Assembly: GCA_030272155.1 (NCBI GenBank)
Contig: CP126200.1
Location: forward strand, 4,650,001 to 4,714,000
Length of the DNA stretch: 64,000 nt
Direction: 5' to 3'
Source of the DNA: Tetradesmus obliquus
Lineage: Eukaryota > Chlorophyta > Chlorophyceae > Sphaeropleales > Scenedesmaceae
In this document: positions 32,872 to 45,110 of the stretch, one piece after another
Layout: every line of letters starts with the position of its first letter
How positions within the stretch are numbered: position 1 is the first letter of the stretch
Position numbers and translations under genes: made by a program
The notes under the pieces: generated by a model
What the model was told of the DNA's origin: nothing
The model's database searches: none
Seen by the model: the letters and a program-made list of their open reading frames with translations, nothing else

Positions 32872-33331
32872 TCATGCTGCATGCTGCTGCATGGCCTTGG
32901 GCCTAAACGTCGCCACAGCCCACTGCATACGCGCCACCTGGTTAGGCGAGAACATCATGCTGCAGGGGTCCGGGCTATACGACATAACATTCCAAACATT
33001 ATCAATCTGCGCGTCGCCAAGCTTATCTGCAGCCACAGCAGCCTTCTGCTGCTTGCTGCCTGCTGCGCAGCTCCGGAACTGCAGCAGCTCAGATGCCTTA
33101 GGCTTCTCTCCCACCCGGAAGTCACTGCACCAGCCAGTCAGCGCAGCCAGAAGGTTCTGCTCCGCAGCCCAAGCATCGACTTGTATGTTGGCTGGTGTGT
33201 CTGGCACTGCATCGCCTTTTGCAATGCCATTTGTGTCGCACTCGCTGCTGCTGTCGGCTGCCTCATGGGTGTGCATCAGGCCCAGGAAGTGGCCCAGCTG
33301 TGCAGCAGCAGCAGCAGCAGCAGCAGGAGGA

Positions 33332-33364
<33 letters not shown>

Positions 33365-35336
33365 GCAGCAGCGGCGGACAGATCGTGTTCAAAACAGGGG
33401 TTGGTTGCTGCATGGTTCAGCAGTAGCCGCTGTGGTGCTCAACCACAACACCCTTTCAGCGCCAGAGCCAGCTTCAGCCCTGCTTACACGTTGCCAAATA
33501 CAAAGTCTCCCTTTACCACACACCTGCAGACCCCATCTGCACATCCCTTCCAGTGCATTTGCTGGGTCTAATCAACACGCCTTCCACCTCGTGTGTGATG
33601 CTTGATGCTCCCGTGATGGCTGTTACAGCTGTATAAATATTCTTGCAGCAGCACCCCAATCCGCGCCCACCTCGTGTGCAAACGTAACGCCGCCGCCATT
33701 CCAGAAGCGAGCCGAATTCCGCGTCGCAGGGTTGAACATGTCCCATGTGATAGACAGCCAGTTATCTTCTGTCTTGTCCTCGCTCCAAGGCTGCGGCTCC
33801 TGGTCAGCAAACCAGGGGCCGCTGGCCCCGCAGTAGCCGGCATACAGCTGCGTGCAGATGGGCGCTGGCTGTGCTGTTGGGTCGCACCATGTCGGCTCGT
33901 CCCTGGCACCTACAGCAAGACAGGCAGTTCGTTTGCATAGTTTCTCTCGACTCGACTCCGTGCAGGCACGCGCACGTGTGCAGCTCTTGCACTCAGCTTG
34001 TGCTGTGATGTATTGTGGCTGCATGCATCTATCAAGCGAGCCACAGCGCGGATGAGCATGTCCCATCACAGGAATATGCTAGGCAGCAGCAGCGCACCCG
34101 CCACGAAGACGTTGATGGCGTGCTGGTCCTCCACGATAGGCGCCACAGAAGGCTCCTGTGCCAGCCTGGTGAGGCAGGGGAAGCCTTTTTCGTCTTCAGG
34201 GGGGTTGGCGCTGCAGGCCTGGAGGCAGCAGCAGCAGCAGCAGCAGCAATGCAGCAAAGTGTTGTGCAGTGCACGCAAACTTCAGTGTAGGGCACAGCTG
34301 AGAATGCAACATCTGCGCAGCTGCAACTCTGCTGTGAAGAGTTGGGCTGCTGGATGGGTGGCGTGTAGAGATATCTGGGTGGAGCCACACCATGTACCGG
34401 CTTCGACATCTAATGTGCTGATGCTAGATCGACTATAACCATGTCGGAACTATGCCAAGCGGCTGCTGTCAGCGCATGCAGGTATATGTGCGTGTTATGG
34501 TTTGCCGATCGTAATATTGCTGTGTATGCAGTGTATGCTGTGTATGTACTGTATGCTGTGCATGCACTTTGTGCTGTGTAAGCACTCCTGTGCTGTCTAA
34601 GCACATTCTGTGCTCTTGCATTCTCTGTACTGTGTCTACGCACTCTCTGTGCTGTGTATGCAGCTGGTGCTGCTGCCACACACCTGCCATGCTTCCATGG
34701 AGGGCATCATCAGGTAGGGGAATTGTACAGGGTCCGAGCGAACCTGCTGCAGCTTGAACCTGCAAAGGAGGCAGCAAACAGGAGTGCGGCAATGCAGGGA
34801 TCGGTAGCTGTTGTCAAACTGCGTGCTGCGTGGCTTGCTGAACAACATCACGCTACCTTTGTGATGCCATCTCTCTCATACCTTCTGAGATGGTGCCAGG
34901 ACCCACATGTAACTATCCTCCTTTGTGATGCCATCAGTGCTGCCACCCTGTGCACGTGGCGCCACATGGTGCCAGCTACACATGCTTACGTGCTGCTGGC
35001 TTCATCATATTCTGTCAACAACACAGACAAAGCAAGTGGAGCCATGAATTATAACTGACACAAAGTGCTCACTGGATGCCTGTGCTCTTGTGGAGCAGCA
35101 GCACATGCCGGCATGCTGTTGGCTGCATCAATATGGACAACAAGATGAAGCAGGTACTATACCATAACATGACATAACATAATATAATGTTGTGTAACAC
35201 AACGTAACACAAGGTGCTCACTGGATGCCTGTGCCCTTGTAGAGCTTGTTTGCCACGTCCACCAAGTTCTGGCCGGTGGCCAGTGGGTCGAAAATGGGTG
35301 GGGCCAGCGTGCTGCCTTTCTTGAACCGCAAGCCTG

Positions 35337-35382
<46 letters not shown>

Positions 35383-36501
35383 TGAAATACATGAAGAGGT
35401 GGGAATGCTTAGTGCGCTGGGCCTTCGGTTCAGACGTGTAACAAACAGCACACGGCTGTGCCAAAGATGGAATGACAGCTGCTGCTGCCCAATTTGGCCG
35501 GTGCCCAAAATAGCCGCTACTCAGTGCAAATACTGGCAGCCACAGCTGGACGTGCGCCACAAGACTCAGCCGCCGCTGGACGTGCACCAGCAGCACTGCT
35601 CAACACTCATTATCAGCACCGGCCTGACAAGTTACTGAGGATGCCACATAACAGTATCATTTGACAGTGCCACACAACAGATGTAACATGTATCACTCAC
35701 AGTGGAAGACGATGGGTATCACCAGCGGCTGAAACACCACCCCCTTGTAGGCAAAGAGCCCCATGCGCAACATCGAGCACCCATCAACAGCCTCTTTCCC
35801 AGCAGCTGCAGCCGGCAGCACTCCTGCAAGGCCTGTGGGGCTGAAACTTTGGATGCTGCACAGCATCTGCTTCAGGGATTGCTGTGGGCTGTCAGTGGGG
35901 AGGCCCCTGCCAGCTGTATTGACCTCAGGAATGACGTATGCTGCTGTTGCTGCCTGCAGCCGCCGCGAGTGCTGCTGGCGGCGCTTGATGCGGCGTAGCA
36001 GGGCACCTGAGCTGGGAGTGTTGAGGCTTGCTGCTGCCAGCCGCCTGCCAGCAGGGCCGACGACCTGCGTTGTGGTGTTACATTGTTGTTGCATCATGTG
36101 AGGGATTAACAGTATATAATCGCAGGATGGCAGGTGGAGGAATATATGCAGTTATGGTTAGCTGCAGCTGCTCCCAGGTGGTTTGCAAGGCTGCACAAGT
36201 CGACGCTGCCTGGTCACAGCTGGCGCCTGCTAGCTTGATCAGGCAGGCAGCGCAGGCAGCAGCTTGACAGGAGCACTGCTTCGGGAAGGCTGCTACACTG
36301 CCTAGCCCAGGAGACTGTGTAAGCATGCACGCCGCAGGATGAGAGCTGCAGCCATGCGCAGCAGCAGCTGGTTTCTGCTGCTTCTGCCGCTGCTGCTGCT
36401 GCTAATGCCCGCAGCTAACTGTTCTTTTTCAACCTCAGCACGTTGTACTACCGCATCTCACCCACCTGCACTGCCGCCTTGGCATCAAAGCAGCTGCTGG
36501 T

Positions 36502-36538
<37 letters not shown>

Positions 36539-37864
36539 ATCTTTAGCTGGCTGTTCTCTACTTTTGCTCAGTGTTTACAGCCCACCTGCACTGCCGCCTT
36601 TGCACCAGAGTGCTCCCCACTGCCCTGCTGGTTTCTGCTGCTGCTGCTGCTGCTGCTATCTTAAGCTGGCATTTCTCTACTTTTGATCAGTGTTTACAGC
36701 CCACCTGCACTGCCGCCTTGGCACCAGAGTGCTTCCCACTGCTAGCGCTGCGCCCCACACTGTCACTCCTGCCTGATGCAAGGTACCAGCGATTGAGATT
36801 TTCGAGGTTGAGCAGCGCCTCAACCTCACTTTGAAGTTCATCAGGGTCGGTACTCTGAAGATCAAACTGCCCAGTAGCACTGAAGTCCCGCAGCAGCTGC
36901 AGCAGGGTTCTGCTCCTGCAGAACCTCAAGTAGTTCAAAACATCGGTTGCAACACGGATGAAGGGCTCCACATCTATCTGTAGTGCATTTTGTGAAGACG
37001 CTGCTGCTGCTGCTGTTGCTGCTGCAGGTGTTGCTGTTGCTGTGCGGTTGACCAGGCTCTTGGCGCCCCTTGGATAGAGCGACGCCTGCAGCTGCTGCAG
37101 CTGCTGCTGCTGCAGTGATAGCTGGGAGAGGAAGGTTGCGGAATATTCCCGTGTGATGGCTGCTGCGTCCTGCTCGTAGTCGTACAGCTCGCGTATCCAG
37201 GCTGCAAAACCCAGGCAGATACAGTGTACACAGCAGCAGCAGCAGTGTACACAGCCGCAGCAGGCGCAGCAGCAGGCGCAGCAGCAGGTGGTAACTCCAT
37301 GGCTGTGGTGTGCCTAATTGGTGTGCAGCTTGCAGCTGCCTCGACACCCTTGGCTATGCACATGTTAGCTCATGCTGTTCCCTGGACAGCAGCAGCAGCA
37401 GCAGCAGCAGAAGCACATTGTGGCTCTTGCTTGATGACACGCCGCTGTACTGCAGTCCAGTAGTCCAATGAGCACCCAATTGTAGCTGTTATGCCCCTGC
37501 TGGTGGAGTGACTGGGGTCTGCTTGGAGTGAAGCATGAGCAGGAACTCTCAACGCTGCTCACAACTTGGGACTATGCGAATGCTCAGCTCAGCACAGCCC
37601 ACCTGGCGTTGCTGGGTCTGCCTGCAGCTTCTTTGCTGCCTCACTTCCTGGAGGCGGCAGCTGTTGCAGCTGTGATAGGTCCTGCCTGTCTGAGTTCGCA
37701 GCGCTGCTGCTGCTGCTGCTCGCACACCTGCCTGGCAGCAGACCCAGCAGCAGGCCAATAAGCAAACCTGCACACACCAGCACTGCCACGATACATACTG
37801 CTATGATGTTCTTCCGGTTGCGTGGACCCACTTTGCCTGCAGGCAACAAGTTGCGGGAAAGCAT
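32872..37864 (-). CDS. Membrane-anchored M43/pappalysin-like zinc metalloprotease
   Basis: Predicted metzincin-clan protease facing outside the cell. Minus-strand exons: 37864-37603 (N-terminus with a 20-odd residue hydrophobic segment, IIAVCIVAVLVCAGLLIGLL, preceded by basic residues: signal anchor or type II topology), 37201-36787, then 36064-35701, 35333-35222, 34759-34684, 34218-34098, 33909-33671, 33297-32872. The last six joints keep phase (445 residues); a further exon of length 1 mod 3, probably within 36330-36110 (Cys-rich), is needed to link the first two. Landmarks: PLVIPIVFHC, NLVDVANKLYKGTGIQF, HAINVFVAG, YAGYCGAS, the zinc-binding HExxHxxGxxH assembled across an intron (FAHE|LGHFLGLMHTHE), DTPAN, and the Met-turn region NVMSYSPDPCSMMFSPNQVARM. 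These match M43B peptidases. Exact N-terminus is uncertain: an acceptor-like TTGCCTGCAG lies just inside, so an upstream first exon is possible. Confidence 0.85.
35342..35382 (+). repeat. (CAG)n tract forming the acceptor side of a minus-strand intron
   Basis: About thirteen AGC/CAG units on the plus strand read as (CTG)n on the coding strand and end at the CTGGCAG acceptor of the metalloprotease exon 35333-35222. It serves as the pyrimidine-containing tract. Confidence 0.8.
36386..36730 (+). repeat. Tandem duplication with CTG tracts in a metalloprotease intron
   Basis: Three related units (CCCACCTGCACTGCCGCCTT, then CTGGTTTCTGCTG(CTG)n, then ATCTTTAGCTGGC) repeat with a period of about 115 bases. 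They have no exon similarity I can see, unlike the echoes elsewhere. Confidence 0.75.
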
Positions 37865-38880
37865 ACAGAGAAGTGCAGAAGTTCAGCACTGCTCCCAATA
37901 AGTGCGACCGGGTGCTCTATGTTTGTTGCTGTCAGCCTCTGAGCACGCTTCTGGAGCTACAAAAGATGAAACAATACCATGTACTAGGCAATTCAGCGGG
38001 GTGCGCCCCGAGAAATGTATATACAGACGGTGTCACCAGGCGAGTACTCATCACCAAACCACGCTCCGAAACCCACCCAGCATCACTACCAGCCTTCAAT
38101 GTTATCGTACGATATACATAAGAGAATCACGCAGCTCGTCGCTGCAGGCAGTCGGTGAGAGCATCCTGTGTTGCAAAGATGGCCGTCTGCTGTGAAATCG
38201 CGTGGTCTACTCCAGAGGTATATATTCGTGATAGCAGTTACTAGGATACAGCACAACGCGTAGGGTACTGGCGCAAAGCTAGCCTCTTGCCCAAACAGGG
38301 CCCAAAGCTGTCATGTCATCTGTCAGCCCACATGCATACCACCAGCCCGGCAGAACAGGCAGTCAGGATCCTGCCGTACAGCAGGATGCCACGCGCTGTC
38401 GGTTCCAACTGTCAAATTGTAGCTTCTCAATCAACTTTGACGGTCAACTTGCATGTTGCAGCACCAGCTGCAGCTGTCTGTTGCCCACCTCCTCTACAAT
38501 CCAGCCACATCCGCCAGGGTAGATGTGGCTGGGTAGTGGAGAGTATTTGGGTAAAAAAATGCAGGAGGGTCTTGACGTTAGACGACCCAAACCACGCCGG
38601 GTACATGCCAGTTTGAGTAACTCAAAGAGTGATACTTGTGCTAATACACCGAAAAGTAATGCCTCGCAACCTTCAGGCGCCTACATTGTTGTTGGCCGGT
38701 CTGACAGTGTAATGCATGTTGCCGTGCCGACCAACTTGACGCTGGACAGCTGCGAAGCACCCCTTGCCTCCGTCGGCGATAGACAGGTAGACCGACAACA
38801 GCTGCTGGCTGTTCTGGTGTCTGCAGGGGCGCAAGCCGGTAGACAGCTGCCCCAGCTGCCTGCCTCATCTGCATGCTGCA
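37865..38880. other. Region upstream of the metalloprotease, no gene recognised
   Basis: Presumably holds its promoter and possibly a first exon. Base composition is more even and CAG tracts are rare. I see no supported coding sequence. Confidence 0.5.
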
Positions 38881-38885
38881 CCCCG

Positions 38886-39105
38886 ACAGACACTAGACTG
38901 TTCTCCACAAGCATCCCTGCTCGCAGCGCTGCCTCACTAGACACTAGACACACCTGTGGCTGCGCTGGCGATCACAGGGGCACTAGACGCTAGACAAGCT
39001 GCCTTCTGCACTGGCATGTGCACCCGGATAGACACTAGACAGTTGGACGCAAGCCTGCCTTGCACGCTGCGGCGCTTCACTAGACACTAGACAGCCTTGT
39101 TTTTT
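38886..39105 (+). repeat. Scattered GACACTAGAC direct repeats
   Basis: The decamer GACACTAGAC or close variants occurs at least five times between about 38888 and 39094, spaced 40-70 bases apart, leading into the satellite array. Confidence 0.75.
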
Positions 39106-39940
39106 GCCCCTTGCACATTCAGGCATTTTCAGCAGGCCAGCACATCATCGTTGCTGGTGCCCTGAAATATTCAGCAGGTCAGCACACCATTGCCTGCACT
39201 GCAACCTGGCAGGTGCAGCAGGCACAGCATGCTGCTGTCCACCCTTGTTATTTTTGGCCCCTTGCACATTCACGCGTAGTCAGCAGTTGGCACATCATTT
39301 CTAGCGGTCAGCAAATTGGTGCTTGCACATGCAGCAGGCGCAGCATGCTGTTGTCCACCCTTGTTTGTTTGGCCCCTTGCACATTCACGCGTAGTCAGCA
39401 AATTGGTGCTTGCACATGCAGCAGGCACAGCATGCTTTTGTCCACCCTTGTTTTTTTTGGCCCCTTGCACATTCACGCGTAGTCAGCAGTTGGCACATCA
39501 TTTCTAGCGGTCACCAAATCGGTGCTTGCACGTGCAGCAGGCACAGCATGCTGCCCACCCTTGTTTTTTTGGCCCCTTGCACATTCACGCATATTCAGCA
39601 GTTGGCACATCATTGCTAGCAGGTCAGCAAATCGGTGCTTGCACGTGCAGCAGGCACAGCATGCACCCTTGTTTTTGTGGCCCCTTGCACATTCACGCAT
39701 ATTCAGCAGTTGGCACATCATTGCTAGCGGGTCAGCAAATTGGCTTGCACGTGCAGCAAGCACAGCATGCTGCTGTGGACCCTTGTTTTTTTGACCCGTT
39801 GCACATTCAGGCATATTCAGCAGGTCAGCACACATCATTCAAAGTCAAGTCAAGTCAGCACACATCATTGCCAGCAGGTCAGCAAATCGGTGCTTGCATG
39901 TGCAGCAGGCGTAGCATGCACCCTCACCAGCTGCAAGCTG
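39105..39940 (+). repeat. Satellite-like array, unit about 113 bp
   Basis: CCCCTTGCACATTCA recurs at about 39107, 39260, 39373, 39462, 39575, 39680 and (as CCGTTGCACATTCA) 39796. Units include CAGCAGTTGGCACATCATT, GGTCAGCAAAT(T/C)GGTGCTTGCA and GTGCAGCAGGC.CAGCATGC. Spacing is mostly 105-114 bases with one shortened unit of about 89. Unit similarity is high but imperfect. Confidence 0.92.
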
Positions 39941-40488
39941 CCACCCTGTAGGCTAGCCTAGCGCTGGAGGGGCCTCGGACTGCAAGTCGATTGCGTAGGT
40001 GCCTCAAAACACAAAGACGGCGGGACAGAAAGACGTGGACACAAAGACGGCGGGATAGCACATGCAGAATGTGCTCACGGTAGCTCCCTGAAACATCCGA
40101 CATTTTCACATTCCAAGTGCACCACAGCCATGGCCAGCACTGCTGATGCGCAGGTGCCACCAGCTTGTACAAGGTGGATTGAGTGCCAGCCGGATGGTTT
40201 TCCGCACAATGTACAGCCACGTTAGATGATCGTATATTGCTTTCTCCCCTTTTCATCGTGGGATTCAGATGCAAGCCGCTGAGTGAGGCCACATTGGCCA
40301 CTCTGCCACAGCACCAGCCAACGTAACAACCCCAACCCGGGAGATGCGCATAACGGAACCGCTCAGTTGCTGTACTTTTGCTATTCGCGCACGCTTGGAC
40401 TAATAGCTGTATACGAACTACACGTTGCGACGCGCACAACCATATCGGAGCAGTCGCAAGTGCTAGTCGATTCGTCACTGCTGCAGTC
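39941..40488. other. Upstream region of the GST gene
   Basis: Contains a short duplicated AAGACGG(C)GGGA(C/T)AG motif near 40013-40055 and presumably the GST promoter. No coding sequence supported. Confidence 0.5.
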
Positions 40489-40610
40489 ATGGCGGGCTTA
40501 GATCAGCCAATTTCCCTCAAGTACTTTGATTTGAAGGGCCATGGCGGGCTGTGTGGGCTGGGTGGCGGCATTCGATTCTTCTTCTACACACAGGGCATCC
40601 AGTAGGCACC

Positions 40611-40641
<31 letters not shown>

Positions 40642-43600
40642 GGCAGCAGCAGCAATGATGAGCAACACAGCAGTAGCAGCAGTACGGCAGAGAACCTACT
40701 CAACGTTACTTGTGCACAGCAACAACCACATTGTGCTTGCTTTGCAGCACACATATGGCTCCTGGCAGCAATTCGTGTACGCATGTGCAGCTGGCTGTGC
40801 AACTTGCCAGAACACACCAGCAGCTTGAACAGCAGCAACTGACTGCTGCTGCTGCTGCTGTGCCGCAGGTTTTCTGACGAGACGGTTGTGCTTGATGAGT
40901 GGAAGGCCGGGCTCAAGCAGGAGGCAATGAAGTCAGGCCAGACCATCACAGGTGTGCTTGCAGATATAGGGTTGGGGCTGAACTTCATATTTTGACTGCA
41001 GCCGGCCTGTGTGTGCTATGCTAGGTGAGTACAAGGCAGGAGAACAGGAGACGAGTGATGGCTCAAGCAGCAGGCGATGAAGCAAGGCCCGGCCAGCACA
41101 GGCGGTGCTGCGCAGCTCGATGGGCACGTAAATGACAAGCAACCGTCAGCTGCGCAACATCAATTTGCAGCCTTTGGATGATTGCACGCTTACACGTTTA
41201 ACAAGAATATTAACATTGTCAAACTCGGCAGTTTTCATGCGTCACCGCTACCTGTGCCTCCACGCGCCAAACCGCCTGCCCATTGTGAGCATCGCTAGTC
41301 GCAGCTATGTATGGAGAGCAATGCAGCGCTGCTAGCCGGCCGGCGGCTGGGATTTTACGCAATTGACGCTGCCACCTCTACCACCATAAAAGCTAAGCTG
41401 CTGCCCCATGCCAGCTTGCATCGATCTGTCTGCTTCTTGTTCTCATGTGTGCGCTTGCTTGCTCTATTTTCTGCAATCGCTCATCCGTGTGTTCAGGCCA
41501 CCTGCCGATCGTGAGCTTTGGCGGCCGCAGCTACATTGAGAGCAACGCGGCGATGCGGCTGGCCAGCCGGCGGCTGGGGCTGTGAGGGCACGTAGCTGCC
41601 ACCTCTACCACCACTAGAGCTAAGCCTGCTGCCCCCTGCCAGCTCGCACCAATTCTCTCTGTCTGTTTGCTGCTTCCTCTCATGTGTGCGCTTGCTTGCT
41701 CTAATTCCTGCTTTCACTCATCCGTGTATTCAGGCCACCTGCCGATTGTGAGCTTCGGCGGCCGCAGCTACATCGAGAGCAACGCGGCGCTGCGGCTGGC
41801 CAGCCGGCGGCTGGGGCTGTAAGTACATGCCGCTGCCACCTCTACCACCACTAGAGCCAACCTGCTGCCCCCTGCGAGCTCGCACCAATGCTCTCTGTCT
41901 GTTTGCTGCTTCTTCTGATGTGTGTGCTGATCTGCTTTATTGCTGCATGCACACGGCCGTATATTCAGGCCACCTGCCGATCGTGAGGTTCGGCGGCCGC
42001 AGCTATATTGAGAGCAATGCGGCGCTGCGGCTGGCCAGCCGGCGGCTGGGACTGTATGGGACCGACGCTGAGGCAGACTACTGCGTTGACATGGCGGCTG
42101 ACATCATTGTGGAGGCACGGTGAGTGCTTTTTTGAATATAATTCCAAAAAGCTGGTATTTGGGTGATTTTTGTTGAGGGTTTGGGGGATTGACACCAAAA
42201 ACTTCTGGACCTGTGAAGTGTGGGGGCTGACACAGCGCTGCCCAAACACACACAAGGACACGTAGCGTCATCATCCCAAGCCGGACAGCCGGCGGCTGGG
42301 GCTGTACGGGGCTGACGCTGAGGCAGACTACATGGTGGACATGGCGGCAGACATCATTGTGGAGAGCACGGTGCGTGCCTTTTTGACTTTTGAATTTTGA
42401 ACTTTAAATTTTGAACTTTGAACTTTGAATTGATATCCGGACAGCTGGTATATGGGTACATTCTGTTGAGGTTTTGGGGATTGACAAAGAAACTTCTGGA
42501 CCTGTGAAGTGTGGGAGCTGACACAGCGCTGCCCAATTACACACACAAGGACATAGCGTCATCATCGCAAGCTGGGGCTGTACGGGGCTGACGCTGTGGC
42601 AGACTATTGTGTTGACATGGCGGCCGACATCATTGTGGAGGCGCAGTGCGTGCTGTTACAGCTGGATGAGTGTCAGCAGCAGTGTCACTGCTTTTGTTCA
42701 CTCACTGCTTTTGGAGTCCAACGTGACAGCATCTCTCTATTTCAAGTTCGGCATCTGAAGCATAAAATTTTGGGCTTGTGAAGTGGTGCTGACACAGCGC
42801 TGCTCAAGCTTACCCAAAGGAAAAGTAGCAACAATGCTCACTCAAGCTGGCCAGCCGGCGGCTGGGTCTGTACAAAAACGACGCTGAGGCAGACCACTCA
42901 ATAGATTTGGCGGCCGACATTGTGGTGGGGGAGCAGTTAACCAAATGTGTGGCAGTCCTATGTGATTACAATAGCTGCAAAAGTCTCTGCTTGCGTGATG
43001 ACTGTTTGCTGTTTGTAGGTCCGCGTGGCACGATGCTGCTGTTGCCGGGCCTGAGGCGCGCGAGGCCTACTGCAGTGCGCCAGACAAGCGCAAGCACCAG
43101 TACCAGGTGCTGAATGCGCTGATTGCGCAGAGCAAGGGCCAGGGGCCCCACGTGATTGGCAGCAGCAGCACCTTTGTGGATGCGGTGCTGTTTGCAATGC
43201 TTTGGGGTGAGTGCGGTTGGGCTGCACATCTGCTGCCATGATACTTTTGTAGTTATCTATACTCGAAACCTGCCTGATAGAGCAGCAATTCCATTTACCT
43301 GACACACCTGTTGACCGCCGACGTACCTGTGAACGAGGGGTGTGCTTCTGTTTGTTGCTCTGCTGCTTAGCTGCTGGCAGTTGAGCGAGTTGTGGACTTC
43401 TGCACTGCATTGCTAATCGCTGCATTACTTTACTGGTGTACTGCTGCGCTGCTGTACTGCTGCGCTGCTGTACTGCTGTACTGCTGCACTGCAGGATACA
43501 CACACTGTGACAGATGACGTGGTACTGTGCAAAGGTAGTGAGTACCTTTGGACTGCTGCACTGCTGTATTTTCGTCGTCTAAACTCTCCCTCTGCCCTGC

Positions 43601-43802
43601 TGTCCCGCTGTCCTGCTGCACTGCTCTGTTACTGTTGCTGTTTGCACTCGCAGATGACGTCGTGCTGTTCAAGGGTGATGAGTACCTGTGGACTGCGAAT
43701 CCTCACCTGGAGCTGTTCTTCAAGAGCTACCTGCAGCAGCCCAAGGTGGCAGAATGGTGCAGAAGCATGCGGCCAGACCTAGTTGAGGGCTCTGCTAGCT
43801 GA
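40489..43802 (+). CDS. Glutathione S-transferase, sigma-like two-domain form
   Basis: Conjugates glutathione to electrophiles in the cytosol. Five exons, 40489-40601, 40869-40951, 41969-42119, 43019-43206, 43654-43802, all in phase, 227 residues, the usual GST length. N-terminal thioredoxin fold: ISLKYFDLKG with candidate catalytic Tyr12, IRFFF, FSDETVVLDEW, cis-Pro in HLPIV and the glutathione-binding ESNAALRLASRRLGLYG (family: (Q/E)S.A..RY). C-terminal helical domain: VLNALIAQSKGQG, FVDAVLFAMLW (GST C-terminal Asp as N-cap) and LELFFKSYLQQPKV. Odd point: about six extra residues (GLCGLG) sit between KGHGG and GIRFFF where the family has K-G-R-x-E-x-I-R. Exon 3 has at least six partial copies in flanking introns; the one at 41969 is chosen because only it continues through GTDAEADYCVDMAADII in the right phase. 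TGTAA at 43982-43986 is a good poly(A) signal. Confidence 0.93.
41260..41820 (+). repeat. Three upstream copies of GST exon 3 start, two with intact splice sites
   Basis: A decayed copy at about 41265-41350 and two clean ones at 41497-41581 and 41734-41818. Each clean copy has CAG|GC at the front, encodes the HLPIVSFGGRSYIESNAA block, and ends CT|GTGAGG or CT|GTAAGT at the point where the real exon continues with TATGGGAC. Exon-like length is 85 nt, not a multiple of three. The intron in between (ACTCATCCGTGT.TTCAG and CCACCTCTACCACCACTAGAG) is co-duplicated with a period of 237 bases. Confidence 0.93.
42278..42935 (+). repeat. Three downstream copies of GST exon 3 end
   Basis: SRRLGLYG(A)DAEADY..DMAADII-type blocks at about 42283-42372, 42570-42650 and 42848-42935 follow the real exon end. 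They include the intron start with TTGGGGGATTGACA and CTGACACAGCGCTGC. A TTTGAACTTTGAA microsatellite (about 42380-42430) lies between. Copies become more diverged downstream. Confidence 0.9.
43508..43558 (+). repeat. Acceptor-side echo of GST exon 43654-43802
   Basis: CAGATGACGTGGTACTGT and then GAGTACCTTTGGACTGC copies the exon start (DDVVLFKGDEYLWTA) 145 bases upstream; CAAAGGTAGTGAG replaces CAAGGGTGATGAG, creating a GGTAGT donor-like site inside. Confidence 0.85.
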
Positions 43803-44102
43803 GCACGGATGATGCAGGGGTGTTCAGCACGAGTCTGAAGGTTGTGGAGGTGATACAGTGACAGCCACACAGCATCGGAGATCGTGGTCATGCGAACGTC
43901 CATCCTGTGCCGTTTATGTGATTGCGCACAATTGGGATGTGTGGAGAACACGAAGACCTAACACCATGGGCGACCGTTCCGTGTAACTTGTCATCAAGCC
44001 TTGCTGGCCCGTGTTGCGTGGCGTAAATGAACGCAAAGGTTTTTCAGCTTTGATCGTGCATACGTTTAAACCCAGTTGCATCAGGTGTAACCAGCTTGCC
44101 TG

Positions 44103-45078
44103 ATGGGTCGCAACGTGCCCGTCTCAAAACCAGGGAGAAAGAAGAAGCTGTACCAGGACCTGGACAATGCTACTAATAGTCTACTTGATGTCCAGCGACA
44201 GGTCACTGCTCTGCAGCGGCAGCAGTCCAGGCTAGCCATCAAGGTTGGTGCTGCTGCTGTCACTCCTTGCTACAGTGCCACCAGCCCTGTCACTGCCAGG
44301 CTTCAGTAAGGAGCTGACTGCAGCGTCAGCATGCGAAAGTCAAACTACACAACGTGTAAACCAGCAAATGTCCCGTTTGCACTGTACTCGGCGCCACCCA
44401 GGCAGCTGTGCTGTCCAGACAGCATGTCAGCACACTGTGCTTGTGGTATTTATGTACGCTACATGCACCAGTTGCTCTACAGCCACCAGCACACTGCAAC
44501 TGCTGCTGAAAGTAGCCTGCTTAGCGTCCGGAGGCTTTCAGTGGAGAGCAGTAGCAGAGGAATTACATCAGTGCGCTCATGCTGCAAATGCTGCCATTGA
44601 TACCTGGTCAGATAGGAGCGATGCAAATAGCCCTACCCAGCGGAATCTAGCGGCACCAGAATGCACAAAGCAGGCAGAAACCTATCGGCAGGATCTAGCA
44701 GGCAGGATTCTAGCGGCAGGAATCTAGCCGGCAGGAATCTAGCGGCAGGAATCTAGCCGGCAGAAATGTAGCGGCACCAGCATGCACAAAGCAGGCACAC
44801 ATGTACAGGGCAAACATGCTATTGCTCCGCTGGCTGTTGTGTATTAGATCGTAGCATATCCTGACATCTGCGTGTGGTGCACATTTGTGCAGCATGACTT
44901 CCTTGTAGCGCTGTGTGTAACAATGGAGCACCTGCAGACCAGCTGGTTCGGCAGCGACTGCGCAGCAGCAGATCAAGAGGCGGCTGACCAGCAGCAGCAG
45001 CTGCTGCAGGAGCTGCAAGGCATGCGTGAAAACCTTGAAGACACCAGCGGCATCAGCAGTGATGCCACAGCAGCCGCC

Positions 45079-45110
<32 letters not shown>

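Noticed and set aside
32458..33571. Long plus-strand frames opposite the metalloprotease
   Set aside because: Antisense of the HELGH-containing exon and of its downstream echoes; composition is explained by CAG tracts and His/Cys-rich repeats.
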